The notes under the pieces: generated by a model | Databases searched by the model: none | The model's input: only the letters and a program-made list of their open reading frames with translations | What the model was told of the DNA's origin: nothing | Assembly: GCA_019321725.1 (NCBI GenBank) | Contig: CM033114.1 | Location: 17,774,278-17,838,277 of the forward strand | Direction of reading: 5' to 3' | DNA: 64,000 nt | Origin: Paulownia fortunei | Taxonomy: Eukaryota; Streptophyta; Magnoliopsida; Lamiales; Paulowniaceae | Shown here: piece by piece, positions 35,487-46,570 of the stretch | How positions within the stretch are numbered: the stretch's first letter is position 1 | Layout: the number at the start of each line of letters is the position of its first letter | Program-made: the position numbers and the translations under genes

Positions 35487-36044
35487 TCATTGTACATCAA
35501 TTGCCTTGATAAATATGTTATCAAGTTTGTTTTGTGTTGTAACATGATCAATTACCACAGTTTCATTTTCAACCAACTTTATCATAAGGTGATGATGTAT
35601 GTTAATGTGTTTGGTTCTAGAGTATTGTATTAAATTTTTGGAAATATTGTGATACCCCATATTATCACAATAAACACATAGTTTCTTTAACACATGAAAT
35701 AAGCTAGATTTCTCCCTAATAAAATCCACCCAAGTGAACTTTAAGAAACCATCGACACACATAAATATGTATTTCTTACCTCGCAAGTTTTCAACCTGCA
35801 TACGACCTATGGGATCCATATATAGGAGTTTGAGGTTCCGTGTCGTACTCATATATTGTAACGTCAAATTGGATTCCATTTTCTGTTTACCAAGTTGGCA
35901 AGGACTACAGACTCCATGCTTTTTCTTACTCAGTTTTGGCACTCCTAGAACAACACCTCCATTCACAAGTTTGGTTAGACTTATAATGTTTAAGTGTCTT
36001 AGTTTCTGGTGCCAAATATTTGACTCATCATGTGTTGTTTTCAA
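35487..36044 (-). pseudogene. SIRE copy 2 integrase-RNase H deletion fusion
   Basis: A 185-codon open frame. The N-terminal 120 or so residues are GAG-pre-integrase and early integrase (IWHQKLRHLNIISLTKLVN, GVCSPCQLGKQK, REKSSLFHVLKKLC). The rest is the far end of RNase H (VYCDNMGYHNISKN, SRTKHINIHHH, VIDHVTTQNKLDNIFIKAID). The join is near 35677-35690. The rest of the integrase core, all of RT and most of RNase H are missing, yet the frame is kept. Each half aligns with SIRE copy 1 at its proper place. There is no reason to think it is expressed. Confidence 0.85.
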
Positions 36045-36607
36045 ATATGAGATCTAATGTTCTAACATGTAGTAGTTATTAAAGGACCTCAAACCTATCA
36101 AAACACATCTGTTAGTATTGTAAAAAATTTAATAAAAATCTTTTGTATATGAACAAAGAGGTTCGAGTCACAAAAATTGACTAATACTTATCAAATTTGC
36201 TTTAAGTTCTTCAACAAGCAATATATTTTTCAACTTAGGTAGACCTCTAGCATCAGTGTCTCCTTCCCAAGAACATGACCTTTGGTACCATCACCAAAAG
36301 TAGCATGATATTCTTCAATACTTTGAAAATTTATCAAAATTAGCTTTGTTACTAGTCATGTGCCTTGAACAACCACTATCAAAGTCCAAGAAACAGTAGT
36401 GCATGTTTGTAAGGACATGAAGCTATATTACACTTAAGGTCAGATTTTGTAATTCAAATTCTATTTGCAGTTTCATTCTTTAAATCAATCTTTATCCTTG
36501 GTGTATGTCTAGATCTAGATTTTGGTCCATGTTCAAACTTTTCAGAAAATGATATTCTAACATACATGCCATTCCTCAAGGGCCTTTATGTATTTTAAAC
36601 ATCTAGG
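36045..36607 (-). pseudogene. SIRE copy 2 protease region
   Basis: Weak minus-strand matches to the protease region of copy 1: FDSGCSRHMTSNK near 36335-36390 and a following stretch with stops. The frame changes several times. Confidence 0.6.
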
Positions 36608-37920
36608 TTATAAACGTCCAAAAATATTGCAGTAGTCACAAATGGGTACAAAACATTTTGGCCAATGTTTTTGAAGAGTCTTTTTCTTACTAAAATCTAA
36701 GATTGAAGATTGATCCAACTCCTTTGACAAATTCGATCTTTGATTTGGATCTTTCTTTGTTTCTTGAACTTTATCAAGTATAATAAGGCCTTGATGATTC
36801 CCTCCCTGTTGTCCACATGAGAGAATTTCATCAAGCTTGGCATTATTAGTGTTCATTCTCAACAAAGAATCTTTAGTGCTTTCTAATTTGGCAAGTGTAC
36901 CATTGAACACCTTTTCCTTCTCAGCCACAAGAAGTTGGCAGTGTTCCAATTCACGTTGTAACTCAGCCTTTTGATAAGAAAGTTCAACAACATGTTCGTC
37001 TAATGGTTGTTGGTCTCATAGACTTCAAGCCATTTTTGAAATATCTAATTATACATCTCCTTGATATCCTAGGTATTTGATTCACCATCTTCACCGTTGC
37101 AACCAATATCAACATCACTTAAAACACCATGATGGACTTTTTCCTTACCTAATGATGTCAAGTCACTGTTGTCTTCACAATTGGATGATGTTCCAACATG
37201 CCTTGTAACATATCACTTTCCAGATAGAATAACTATATTCTACTTTGTGATAGAACACAGAGCCACATCATTGCTAACAATCTCATTATCATCTTTGTGA
37301 GTGTCTTCTAACTCAACATCACTCCATGTTATATTAAGTAAATGTCCCATTTTTTTACATGTATTGGCACATTCAGGTTAGATGTGTCCATATCCTTCGC
37401 ATTCATGGTATTGAGTTCTCTTGTTTTTCCTCTCAACAAATGAACTTGATTTTTACCAGAAGTTGAAGAATTGCTTTTCTATTGTTCATTTTCTTCAAAA
37501 ATTTGTCAAAACTCTTTCTCAATAGTCCAAGTGAGTCTAACATTTCATCATTGTCATCAAGTTCGCCTATCACAGATGAATTGGAACATCATTTTTGAAG
37601 AATAATTCCTATTTCTCTTTTGTTTTACTTTAAGTTCATCTAAAAAAATTATAGGGACCCCATCAGCTCATCTAACCTTATTGCTATAACATGTTTGGCC
37701 TCTTCAATGGCAGTAACTTTATAGGCTAATCTCTTGGGTAATGAGCTTAGAGTCTTTCTAATTAATTTATTATTTGAATACTTCTCACATAAGGCATGAG
37801 CCTCATTTGTAGTATCCCATAATTTAGCATAAAAATCAATAATAATTTCATTCTCAAGATTTCAAAGATTCTCAAACTTAGAAACTAACATTTGTAGCTT
37901 GGAGAGTCTCACGGTTGCAG
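36608..37920 (-). pseudogene. SIRE copy 2 gag, C-terminal and middle part
   Basis: The open stretch 36608-36949 gives the coiled-coil-like gag tail (ESTKDSLLRMNTNNAKLDEI, LSCGQQGGNHQG), matching copy 1 at 15721-16146. Further upstream on the minus strand come the knuckle region and the capsid domain, with many frameshifts. Its capsid domain is cut at 37920 by the second solo LTR and resumes at 39166. Confidence 0.8.
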
Positions 37921-39165
37921 TGTTAGGTTCCCGCAATTTTGGAAAATATATACGCAGTAGAATTTAAAAATTTTCAATAATAAAAATAAACATTACATCA
38001 CATGTAATTAAAAACGAATCCCATAACCTTTTTGCAATTACTCAGTTGTGTGTTTCTGATACTTAAAGCAAGAAGGATTCAGAAACCTTTACCTTGATTT
38101 GCACTCTTACTGTTGAAGATGCAATAAATGATTCAAATCGTAAATGAGCCTTTAATCCTATGTGATCCACTCGATGCAAAGTGGATAAATGTCAATTTAA
38201 GGATGATAATTAAAATGCAAATAAACCTATCTATTACATAAATGTATTCCATACATCTATGGGCCTTGATTCCTCATTTTTCCTCTATCTTCATTCCATC
38301 TTCTTGTAATGTCTGCCAAATTAAAAATATTAACCTCACTGCCTAATTCTACTCTTATTATATTTGTTAAAACTACAAGAAACTTTAGAACAATTCTAAG
38401 GGGAGGTACATAGGAGGAGAAGATAGAAGTACATCAAGAATAAAAACTAGAGAAAGGCGAGACTTGGAGGCCTCATCTAAATAAAACCCAAAAAGAACCA
38501 ATAAGTGCATAAAATTAAACCAATCACAGTGGCCTAAGCTCTATGATCATCCAACTAGCATGCTTAACATAAATCATCACATGATAATTAAAACATGTAA
38601 ATTAACCAATTACGTTATGTACAATTTCTTTCAAATCTGTATTTTTTAAAAAATAAATTAATTTTTCAAAATTTAAAATTAACATTGAATTTTAAAACAT
38701 AAAAAAACATAAATTTTACATGATAATTACGTAACGAGATCGACTAGACAGCAACCCAAGGTTGCTACCCGTTTTCAATTGGAAATTTCCAGATGGGATA
38801 GTGTAGTGTACTTGTTATCAAACAAGCACCCGCATACATGCACTAGTATGACCACACCAATATCCATGGAATGAGACATCCTCCTTTCGAGCCTACATCA
38901 TATGCGCAAGTCTCAGTGGGATCAATGATGTCCCATCTTATTAATCCTTGACTTGGAACATTTTAAGACCACAGCCTTGGGCCTCCAATCGCCATCGTAT
39001 GCGCGACCATGCCCCATAGCTATGTGTGATCTAAGGACTTTATCTAAATTTTATGATGAATTGAAGATGAAGATTGTCATTTTAGTGAGAATAATATGTA
39101 TAAGATTAGTTCATAAGAGTATAAAGACAACCAGATCAATTGGCTCGCTAGGGACTACTCGAACA
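37921..39165 (-). mobile_element. Solo LTR, 1.2 kb, same family as 26931-29143
   Basis: Plus-strand TGTTAGGTTCCCGC to TACTCGAACA. It is flanked by TGCAG (37916-37920) and TGTAG (39166-39170), a duplication with one mismatch. Read on the minus strand, its start (TGTTCGAGTAGTCCC) and the segment with TGGTCGCGCATACGATGGCG match the 2.2-kb solo LTR, but it is about 1 kb shorter. The gag frame of the host is restored (WDILQVTYEGT, then VRLSKLQMLVSKF) when the LTR and one duplication are removed. Confidence 0.85.
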
Positions 39166-39574
39166 TGTAGTCCCCTCATAAGTTACTTGAAGTATGTCCC
39201 ATGCCTCTTTAGCCATTTCACAAGTTGAAATAAACTGAATTAGTTTGTATCCATATCACTGAAGATGGCATTCAAAGATTTTGAATTGCTAATTGCAAGG
39301 CCTTTTTCAATACTGGTCCGCAAATCCTCTGGTGTAGGAAGAACCTTTTTTTCCTCATTCTCCATGAATGTGTGCTTCCATCCAGTAATAATAGAGCGTC
39401 AGGCTTGATCATCAAGAGATTTGATGCAAGCTCTCATCGTAGCTTTCCAGTATGAGTAGCAACATCCATCTAATAGTGGAGAACGTAAAATCAAGCCTTC
39501 TTCATGTACTGAATTTATATTTGCTCTAGCAAGTAATTAATCCCAAAATCTCACAAAATAAGTGCAGTGACCTA
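39166..39574 (-). pseudogene. SIRE copy 2 gag, N-terminal part
   Basis: Minus-strand text MRACIKSLDDQA, a stop, then ITGWKHTFMENEEKK and AISNSKSLNAIFSDMDTN. This is the SIRE gag N-terminus, also seen in copy 1 (YWKSKMRAFIKS). It continues across the solo LTR into 37920 and below. Confidence 0.82.
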
Positions 39575-39586
39575 CTCTAGATGCCA
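39575..39586 (-). other. Primer-binding site of SIRE copy 2
   Basis: Minus-strand TGGCATCTAGAG, two bases inside the 5' LTR end. It is comparable to TGGCATCAAGAG in copy 1. Confidence 0.75.
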
Positions 39587-39588
39587 CT

Positions 39589-39680
39589 TGTTAGAATCTG
39601 TTGCCTTAATTATTATAGCTTTTTAACCAATTAACCATATTTTTATTTTTTAATTTATGTTGTAACACTATTTTCCAAAC
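39589..39680 (-). repeat. Truncated 5' LTR of SIRE copy 2
   Basis: Plus-strand TGTTAGAATCTGTTGCC matches the start of 25603-26634 for about 90 bases, then similarity stops. The stretch 39681-39847 before the next element is AT-rich and unassigned. Confidence 0.7.
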
Positions 39681-39847
39681 AATCTTTTGAAAAGAAATTA
39701 ATCTGAACTAATTAGGTTGTTAACTAAATTTAACAATTATATTGCAATGATTTTTCGACTTATAACAAAAGTGGTGTTGTATAAGATGATTTATGAGTAG
39801 TAAACATATATAAGCAAAAATATATAATTTATTTATTTAGGTTAAGA

Positions 39848-40333
39848 TGTTAGACTTTTTATGTCTCACGTGTCTTATTTAATGTAATTATTTTTTAATT
39901 TAGTTCAAAGATAATTGTGGAATGATAATTATCTTATTTTAAGTAGTTATCTTTTAATTTAGTTAAAAGATACTTATGGTTTGATAATTATCATGTGTCA
40001 AATCCCATTTATCAATAGAGAGATGTTTTCTAATTATGTACATGCTGATGGACCATGTAATTATAAATAAAGTCAGAAGCCGATCCTCTCTCAACTCACT
40101 TATCGATAGTTTTCTTTCCATCACAAAAGTATACGTAACAACTAAAGGGGTCAAGAGAGAGAAACATAGTTTTCTCTAAAATTCTTCTTGTGATTGTATT
40201 TAACACTAATCATGCAGCAATGTATGTTTTCTTATAATTATGTATTGTAAAAATCATGATGTTCTAAATCTTGGGGGTTAATATTTATGAAAAATTATGT
40301 TTTTGATTTGCATAACTAAAGCATTTCCTAACA
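39848..40333 (+). repeat. 5' LTR of the Ivana-like element
   Basis: 486 bp, TGTTAGACTTTTTATG to TTTCCTAACA. It contains an internal pair of ATTATCTTATTTTA/TTTTAATTTAGTTAAAAGATA-type repeats. It aligns with 46170-46570. Confidence 0.93.
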
Positions 40334-40335
40334 TG

Positions 40336-40347
40336 TGGTATTAGACT
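40336..40347 (+). other. Primer-binding site of the Ivana-like element
   Basis: TGGTATTAGACT, a mutated form of TGGTATCAGAGC, two bases after the LTR. Confidence 0.8.
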
Positions 40348-41471
40348 TTTGGTTTAGGAACTCATGATTTTTCAATTAAAATTACTAATCTCTTATCGAT
40401 TTATTAACTCTTTTGAATTATGTTTTCTGCTGCAATTTACATTAATTTATGAACCTTGATGTTATTGAGATTTCAATTAATTTCCACATGAAAAACAAAT
40501 AAAATTGTGAACTTTACTTTCCGTCCATTATGATTCCCACTCTAAGTAGACATGATTTACGTGAAGCCGTATGGATATATATACGCTCATGGAATATGTA
40601 TAAATAGTACTTGGATGCACACAGTCATACTAGAGTGTAAATCAACATTTCATTATGTATTAACTTTTCTGTCAAGAATTCAGATTCAATTGATAATTTA
40701 TACGAAACCATGTATATATACATATACGTACATTTTTCATTTCAAAAGTACATAAAAATTGCTTTGTATTATGAAATAAAGTGTCAAAGTCATGATTCTT
40801 AGATTTGTATTTTCTACCTTTGGCATATTACTTTATGGATCATGTATCGCAACTGATCGTTTCATACATATATTTATGGTTTGGTATATTATGCACAAAT
40901 ATTAGAGTTTGCATTTTAAATTTATTTGATAGATGGTTCGTTAGTCATCAAAGTGGCCGAACCATAAAGTCTATCTAATTATATAGATATCTGTTATTTA
41001 ATTTGAATTTATATTATGAATAATTTGTTAGTCGCCAAAGTGGCCAAATTAGAAACTTTTCGTAGATTCAAATTACATAAAATTCAAATTACCCATGCTT
41101 ATGTGATGCTATTATGAGATGACATGATCATATATATTTTACGGGTATATTGAAGTTCATTGATTATAAAATATTTAAGGATCACCCAAAGGCTGATCAA
41201 TTATTTTATAATCATGAGCATGATCGTAGTTAATTGATATATTTAATTAGATACGTTTAGTATATCCAAAGATAGCAATCATGTCTAATTAGAGTATTAA
41301 TTAATTACCAATTATGTGAAATTAAATTCTAGCATCAAGTATGTTTATTTAGTATATTGTTGGATCACCCAAATGTAACCTTCAATATACATTTGTTGTT
41401 TTCATGAATGTCAATATCGGAATTTGTATTATGTATTTAAGTTTAAAACTCAAAGCATTAATGTATGAGCG
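40348..41471 (+). other. Long 5' leader of the Ivana-like element
   Basis: About 1.1 kb without recognisable coding between PBS and gag. It carries two related copies of a GTTAGTC..CAAAGTGGCC motif (near 40940-40960 and 41028-41048) and two GGATCACCCAAA motifs (near 41180 and 41364). This suggests an old internal duplication or structured leader. Confidence 0.6.
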
Positions 41472-42300
41472 TTGTACTTTGCAGCATATATTTCTGCATC
41501 TCTTCATTCGCAAGCCTTGTCTATTATGAATTTTATTGGGCTTAATTTTTCTAAATGGTCCGAACAAGTCCAGTTTCACCTAGGTATTCTGGATCTTGAT
41601 TTGGTACTAACAACTAATAAGCCCGCTGCTATTAATGATTCTAGCAGTACTAAACAAAGGTCTTTCCATAAGGCTTGGAAAAGATCTAATAGACTGAGTC
41701 TTATGCTTATGTGGATGACAATAGCAGAGCATATTAGGTTAATAATTCCCAAAATTGATAGTGCTAAGGAATTTATGAAGTTTATTGAAGATCATTCTCA
41801 GTTTGATTTTATTGATAAGTCAGTTGTTGGGACACTAATGGGTACGTTAACAACCATGAAGTTTGATGGTTCTCATACAATGCATGAACATGTCACTCAG
41901 ATGACAAATATAGCAGCAAGATTGGGATCTATGGGATTAAAAGTGAGTGATAACTTTCTTGTGCAGTTTATCATTAACTCCTTATCTCTTGCATACAGTT
42001 CATTTCAAATTAACTATAACATCATAAAATATAAATGGAATGTGACTGAATTGCAAAGTATGTTTATTCAAGAGGAGACGAGACTTAAGAAGCAAGATAT
42101 TCACTCAATTAATCTCGTGAGTTAGTTAGGAGCTAAAAGAAAACCAGTAAAGAAGAATGGAAAATGCAATAAAGGACCACTAAAGATTAATGAGTCATCT
42201 GCCTAAATTCACAAGAAGGAATGAAAGAATGATACGTGTCATTTCTATGGAAAGCCTAAACACTATCCAAAAGATTGCTTGAAATGTAAGGCATGGTTCG
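41472..42300 (+). pseudogene. Ivana-like gag
   Basis: Open stretch 41472-42125 with a UBN2-type capsid domain: NFIGLNFSKWSEQVQFHLGI, then TLTTMKFDGSHTMHEHVTQM and FLVQFIINSLSLAYSSFQIN. The likely true start is the ATG at 41526 (MNFIGLNFSKW). After a TAG the frame continues to a zinc knuckle CHFYGKPKHYPKDC near 42239-42280. Its second Cys is replaced by Tyr, which would abolish metal binding. Confidence 0.85.
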
Positions 42301-43620
42301 AAAAAAAAGGTAAGGCTAGTGCTTTCGTATATTTTGAATCAAATTTGGCAGAAGTTCCTTATAGTACTTGGTGGATTGATTCTGGTTGCACCACTCATGT
42401 TTCAAATACGATGCAGGGATTACTTACGACCAAACCATAAACCCAAATGAAAATTGTGTTAATGGGGAATACATTTAAAGCTCCAGTTGAAACTATCGGA
42501 ACATATCATTTAAATTTAGATACTGGACATCATTTTGATCTTTTTCAAACTCTTTATGTTCCTTCTGTTTCTCGCAATTAGTTTCTTTATATAAACTTGA
42601 TACAGTTAAATACTTCTTTAAGTTTGAAAATGGATGTTTCAGTTTGTTTAAACATAATTATTTTATTGGTTTCGATATTCTTTGTGATGGTTTATACAAA
42701 TTAAAGCTTGATAATCTTTTCCCTAAGACTCTATTGACCTTGCATCATGATGTTGGCACTAAATGCAGTTTAGTTGATGAAAGTTCTACTTACTTGTGAT
42801 ATAAACATTTAGGTCATATATCCAAAGAAAGAATATAAATATTAGTAAAGAATGAAATCTTTCATGATTTGAATTTTACTGATCTTGGTATTTGTGTGGA
42901 TTGTATTAAGGAAAAACATACAAAACACATAATTAAGAAAATAGCCACAAGAAGCACACAACTCCTTGAACTTACACACTGATATATATGGATCTTTTGA
43001 TGTTTCATCTTTTGGTGGAGAAAAGTACTTTATTACCTTTATTGATGATTTTTCACGTTATGGTTATATCTATTTGTTGCATGATAAATATTAATCAGTA
43101 GACACATTGGAGGTGTTTATTAATAGAGTTGAGAGATAATTAGACAAAAATATGAAAATTATCAAGTCTGACAGAGGTGGTGAGATTGGATAATGTCCAG
43201 ACCTATTTGTTAAGTTTCTTGAAAAAATGTGGCATTTGTTCTCAATACATAATGCCAGGTATACCGCAACAAAATGGTGTTGCAGAATGATGTAACCATA
43301 CTTTAATGGATATGGTAAGAAATATGTTAAGTAATTCTTCTTTACCTTTATCGTTATAGATGCATGCTTTGAAAACCGCCATGTATATATTAAAGAGGGT
43401 TCCTAGTAAAGCAGTTCCAATGACACATTTTAAACTATGAACAGGAAGAAAATCTAGTTTAAGGCACCTGCATGTTTGGGGTTGCCCGACGAAAGTAAAA
43501 AATTATAATCCACATGAAAAAAAATTGGATTCAAGAACAACCGGAGGTTTTTTTTATTGGTTATCCAGAAAAATTGAAAAGGTATAGATTTTATTGTCCT
43601 AGCCATATCACAAGAATTGT
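42301..43620 (+). pseudogene. Ivana-like protease and integrase
   Basis: The protease signature WWIDSGCTTHVS lies near 42369-42405. Integrase pieces are HTDIYGSFDVSSFGGEKYF near 42980-43035, FIDDFSRYGYIYLL, IIKSDRGGEIG near 43160, and a frameshifted QQNGVAE near 43270. The DDE residues can be traced, but stops and frameshifts are many. Confidence 0.82.
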
Positions 43621-43871
43621 TGAAATTGAAAATGCTAGGTTCGTTGAAAATGGTGAAATTAGTGGGAGTGTGGAACCATGAAAAGTGGAAATTCAAGAAG
43701 TTAGGGTGGAGATTCCTTTGCCAAAAACTTCTTCTCATGCTATTGTTCCTACAATTGTTGAACTATTTAACAATTTACAAGAACAATGATCAAACTCCCA
43801 ATAACAAAATTGTTGTCAATAAACCTACAGTAGATGAACCATATCAAATAGCATTAAAAAGGTCTGAAAGG

Positions 43872-44153
43872 TCCCCACGGTTATGGTGCAGTGGTAAGGT
43901 ACAAGGGAAAAAATGTGAGGATCGTGGGTTCAAATCCATCTGGTGGCAGGAGCATCATGTGCCTGTTTTCACCCCTTCGGGGATCTCGTCCGCACTTAAG
44001 GTGGGTCCAAAATGATGGAATAACTTATGCAAAAGTCCAACTCGAGTGTACAAAAGCTTATCTACCGAATTTACCTGGAGGCCGAACCAGAGGGGAATGT
44101 CGGCCTCTCCTAGGATTAGTCCAGACAATGCCATCAGGAATCTAGGTTATAAA
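43872..44153 (+). mobile_element. tRNA-derived SINE
   Basis: About 282 bp with a pol III A box TGGTGCAGTGG (43884-43894) and B box GGTTCAAATCC (43927-43937) at tRNA-like spacing. A non-tRNA body and a short A-rich tail follow. The 16-bp target duplication AAAAAGGTCT(G/A)AAAGG lies at 43856-43871 and 44154-44169. It interrupts the Ivana-like polyprotein, and the coding text resumes on the far side (KRSKRQRRPTISDDYVVYL). SINEs are moved by LINE enzymes. Confidence 0.88.
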
Positions 44154-44169
44154 AAAAAGGTCTAAAAGG

Positions 44170-45240
44170 CAAAGAAGACCTACTATTTCTGATGATTATG
44201 TGGTTTATCTACAAGAGTCAGAATTTGACATTGGAATTGATGATGATCTAGTTTCTTTTTCATAAGCTATGGAAAGTACTAATTCTCTAAAATGGTTAGA
44301 TGCCATGAAAGAAGGATTGAAATCAATGACTCATAATGAAGTTTAGGATCTTGTAGAATAGCCAGAAAGTTGTAAAAGAATTGGGTGTAAGTGGGTCTTT
44401 AAGACCAAATACGACTCTAATGGCAATATCGAACGATACAAAGCTAGACTTGTTACCGAAGGTTTTACTCAAAAAGATGGCATTGACTACAAAGAGACCT
44501 TTTCTTCAGTTTCCAAGAAAGACTCATTGAGAATTATTATGGCAATGATGGCTCATTATGATTTAGAGTTCAATCAAATGGATGTGAAAATTGCTTTTCT
44601 GAATAGAAAGTTAGAGGAAGAGGTCTACATGGAACAACCTGAGAGTTTTTCAGTTGAAGAAAAGAAACACATGGTGTGTAAATTTAAGAACTCAATATAT
44701 GAACTTAAGCAAGCTTTTGGATAATGGTATCTTAAGTTCAATGATACTATCACTTTCTTTGAATTTAAGAAAAATATTGTTGATCCATGTATATATCTGA
44801 AGGTCAGTGGGGGCAAGTTTATATTTTTGATTCTGTATATTGATGATATCTTGCTTGCTACTAATAATCTTAGTTTATTACATGAGACCAAGAAGTTTCT
44901 CTCTAAGAACTTTGAAATGAAAGATATGGGTGAAACTTCCTATGTGATAGGAATTGAAATATTCCATGATAGATCATAAGGATTATTGGGATTGTCTCAG
45001 AAACATATATCAATAAAGTTCTGGAAAGATTCATTATGGAAAAGTGTCTCCATCTGTTGTTCCAAATCAGAAAGGAGATAAAATGAGTCGTATGCAATGC
45101 CAAAGAATGAATTGGAATGTAAACAAATGGAATAATTTTCTATGTATCTATCGTTGGGAGCTTGATGTATGCTCATACTTGCACCAGGCCAGACATCAGT
45201 TTTGCTATTGGCATGCTGGACAGGTATCAAAGTAATCCTG
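44170..45240 (+). pseudogene. Ivana-like reverse transcriptase
   Basis: RT blocks are SLKWLDAMKEGLKSM, CKWVFKTKYDSNGNIERYKA, FNQMDVKIAFLNRKLEEEVY (open at 44527-44724) and FLILYIDDILLATNN near 44827-44870, with FEMKDMGETSYVIGIEI after it. Stops replace residues near 44343, 44359 and 44722, and later frameshifts break the connection region. Confidence 0.88.
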
Positions 45241-45740
45241 GAATAGAGTATTGGAAACTGCAAAGAAATTATTGAGATACCTGCAAGAAACGAAAGATCA
45301 CATGCTCATGTATAAGAGATTCGATCATCTTGAGGTGATAGGATATTCAGATTCACATTATGTTGTATGTGTGGATACTAGAAAATCCACATTCGCTATT
45401 TGTTCTTTTTAGCTGGAGTAGCAATCTCAAAGAAGAGTGCGAAACAGTCTGTCATTGTTGCATCCACTATGGAAGTTGTGGCATGCTTTGAGGCTACTGT
45501 TCATGGATTATGGCTGCAGAACCTTATTTCAGGACTTGGAATTGTCGATAGTATTGCCAAACCACTGAAAATTTATTGTTATAATTCTACAACAGTCTTC
45601 TTTTCATAAAAATGACAAGTATTCCAAATGTGCTAAACACATGGAATTGAAATACTTTGCCGTTAAAAAAGAAGTTCAAAAACAAAAAGTGTTAATCGAA
45701 CATGTCAAAAGGCTTGTCACCAAAGATATTTACTGAACAT
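45241..45740 (+). pseudogene. Ivana-like RNase H
   Basis: Text GVAISKKSAKQSVIVASTME, VACFEATVHGLWLQNLISGL and IYCYNSTTVFFS (open at 45400-45609) is RNase H. A frameshift follows, then KHMELKYFAVKKEVQKQ. One catalytic Asp is Tyr here (CYNS where CDNS is usual). Confidence 0.85.
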
Positions 45741-46158
45741 GTCAAAAGAATGGGCATTAGTGACAACTGTTATTGACATTATGATGATGTTTTATGTTAC
45801 TTATGTATTTGACACTCTGAGCTCATTTATTGAATGTTTCTGATAAATTAATGCATCATATTTCATTGTGCTAATGTATATACATGAATAAATTATGATA
45901 ATACAAACAAGATTTGTCTATGATGAGACATTAATGTTGGACCATTATGACTTCTCTCATTGAGGTCATATTAAGTATAAAACTAGTATTATAATACATA
46001 GAAGGGACTATGTAATATAAGGACGTACAACCACCATGATTCATATTAGTTTTTACTTAATAATGAATTTATAATTTGATCAATTAAGAAAGGATTTGAC
46101 TTATATTGTGCATTATGTTTGGTATTGAATCATTAAGTTAAGAGATGCCACATGAGCC

Positions 46159-46169
46159 AAGTGGGAGAA
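46159..46169 (+). other. Polypurine tract of the Ivana-like element
   Basis: AAGTGGGAGAA directly before the TGTTAGAC start of the 3' LTR, the classical copia form. Confidence 0.85.
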
Positions 46170-46570
46170 TGTTAGACTTTTTATATCTCAAGTGTTTTAT
46201 TTAAAATAATTATCTTTTAATTTAGTTAAGAGATAATTATGGAATGATAATTATCTTATTTTAGGTAATTATTTTTAATTTAGTTAAAAGATAATTATGG
46301 TTTGATAATTATCACGTGTCAAATCCCATTGATCAATAGAGAGATATTTTCTAATTATGCACATGTTGATGGACCATGTAATTATAAATAAAGTCAGAAG
46401 CCGGTCCTCTCTCAACCCACTTATCGATAGTTTTCTTTCCATAAAAAATATATACGTAAGAACTAAAGGGGTCAAGAGAGAGAAACACGGTTTTCTCTAA
46501 AATTCTTCTTGTGATTGTATTCAATACTAATCATAGAGCAAAATATATTTTCTTATAATTATATATACTT
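46170..46570 (+). repeat. Truncated 3' LTR of the Ivana-like element
   Basis: Matches 39848-40245 closely, then diverges after CTTATAATTATATA. The final 90 bases or so of the LTR are missing. Confidence 0.88.

Larger units (their letters stand above)
25603..39680 (-). mobile_element. SIRE-like copia copy 2, host of three later insertions
   Basis: Minus-strand element. Its 3' LTR is at 25603-26634, the body is spread over 26635-26930, 29144-30191, 35068-37920 and 39166-39588, and a truncated 5' LTR starts at 39589. Inside it sit a 2.2-kb solo LTR, a Tork copy and a 1.2-kb solo LTR. Gag, integrase and RNase H text match SIRE copy 1 (13264-23670), but the LTRs diverge enough to suggest another subfamily. 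The RT is deleted. The left flank is TGTTA (25598-25602); no matching duplication can be found because the 5' LTR is cut off. Confidence 0.85.
39848..46570 (+). mobile_element. Ivana/Oryco-like copia element, 3' LTR truncated
   Basis: The 5' LTR (39848-40333), PBS, long leader, gag, protease, integrase, RT, RNase H and polypurine tract are followed by a 3' LTR that matches the 5' LTR up to about 46570 and then stops short. Coding text (KHMELKYFAVKKEVQKQKV, DRGGE, CHFYGKPKHYPKDC) fits the Ivana-type copia lineage. A SINE is inserted between integrase and RT. Stops are frequent. No target duplication can be tested because the right end is lost. Confidence 0.88.

Noticed and set aside
43872..43950. 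Possible tRNA gene
   Set aside because: A and B boxes are present, but no cloverleaf with a proper acceptor stem could be drawn. The long body, A-rich tail and 16-bp target duplication show it is a SINE.
43617..44145. Plus-strand open frames of 132 and 84 codons
   Set aside because: They run from frameshifted integrase relic into the SINE; most of the text is SINE sequence read as protein.
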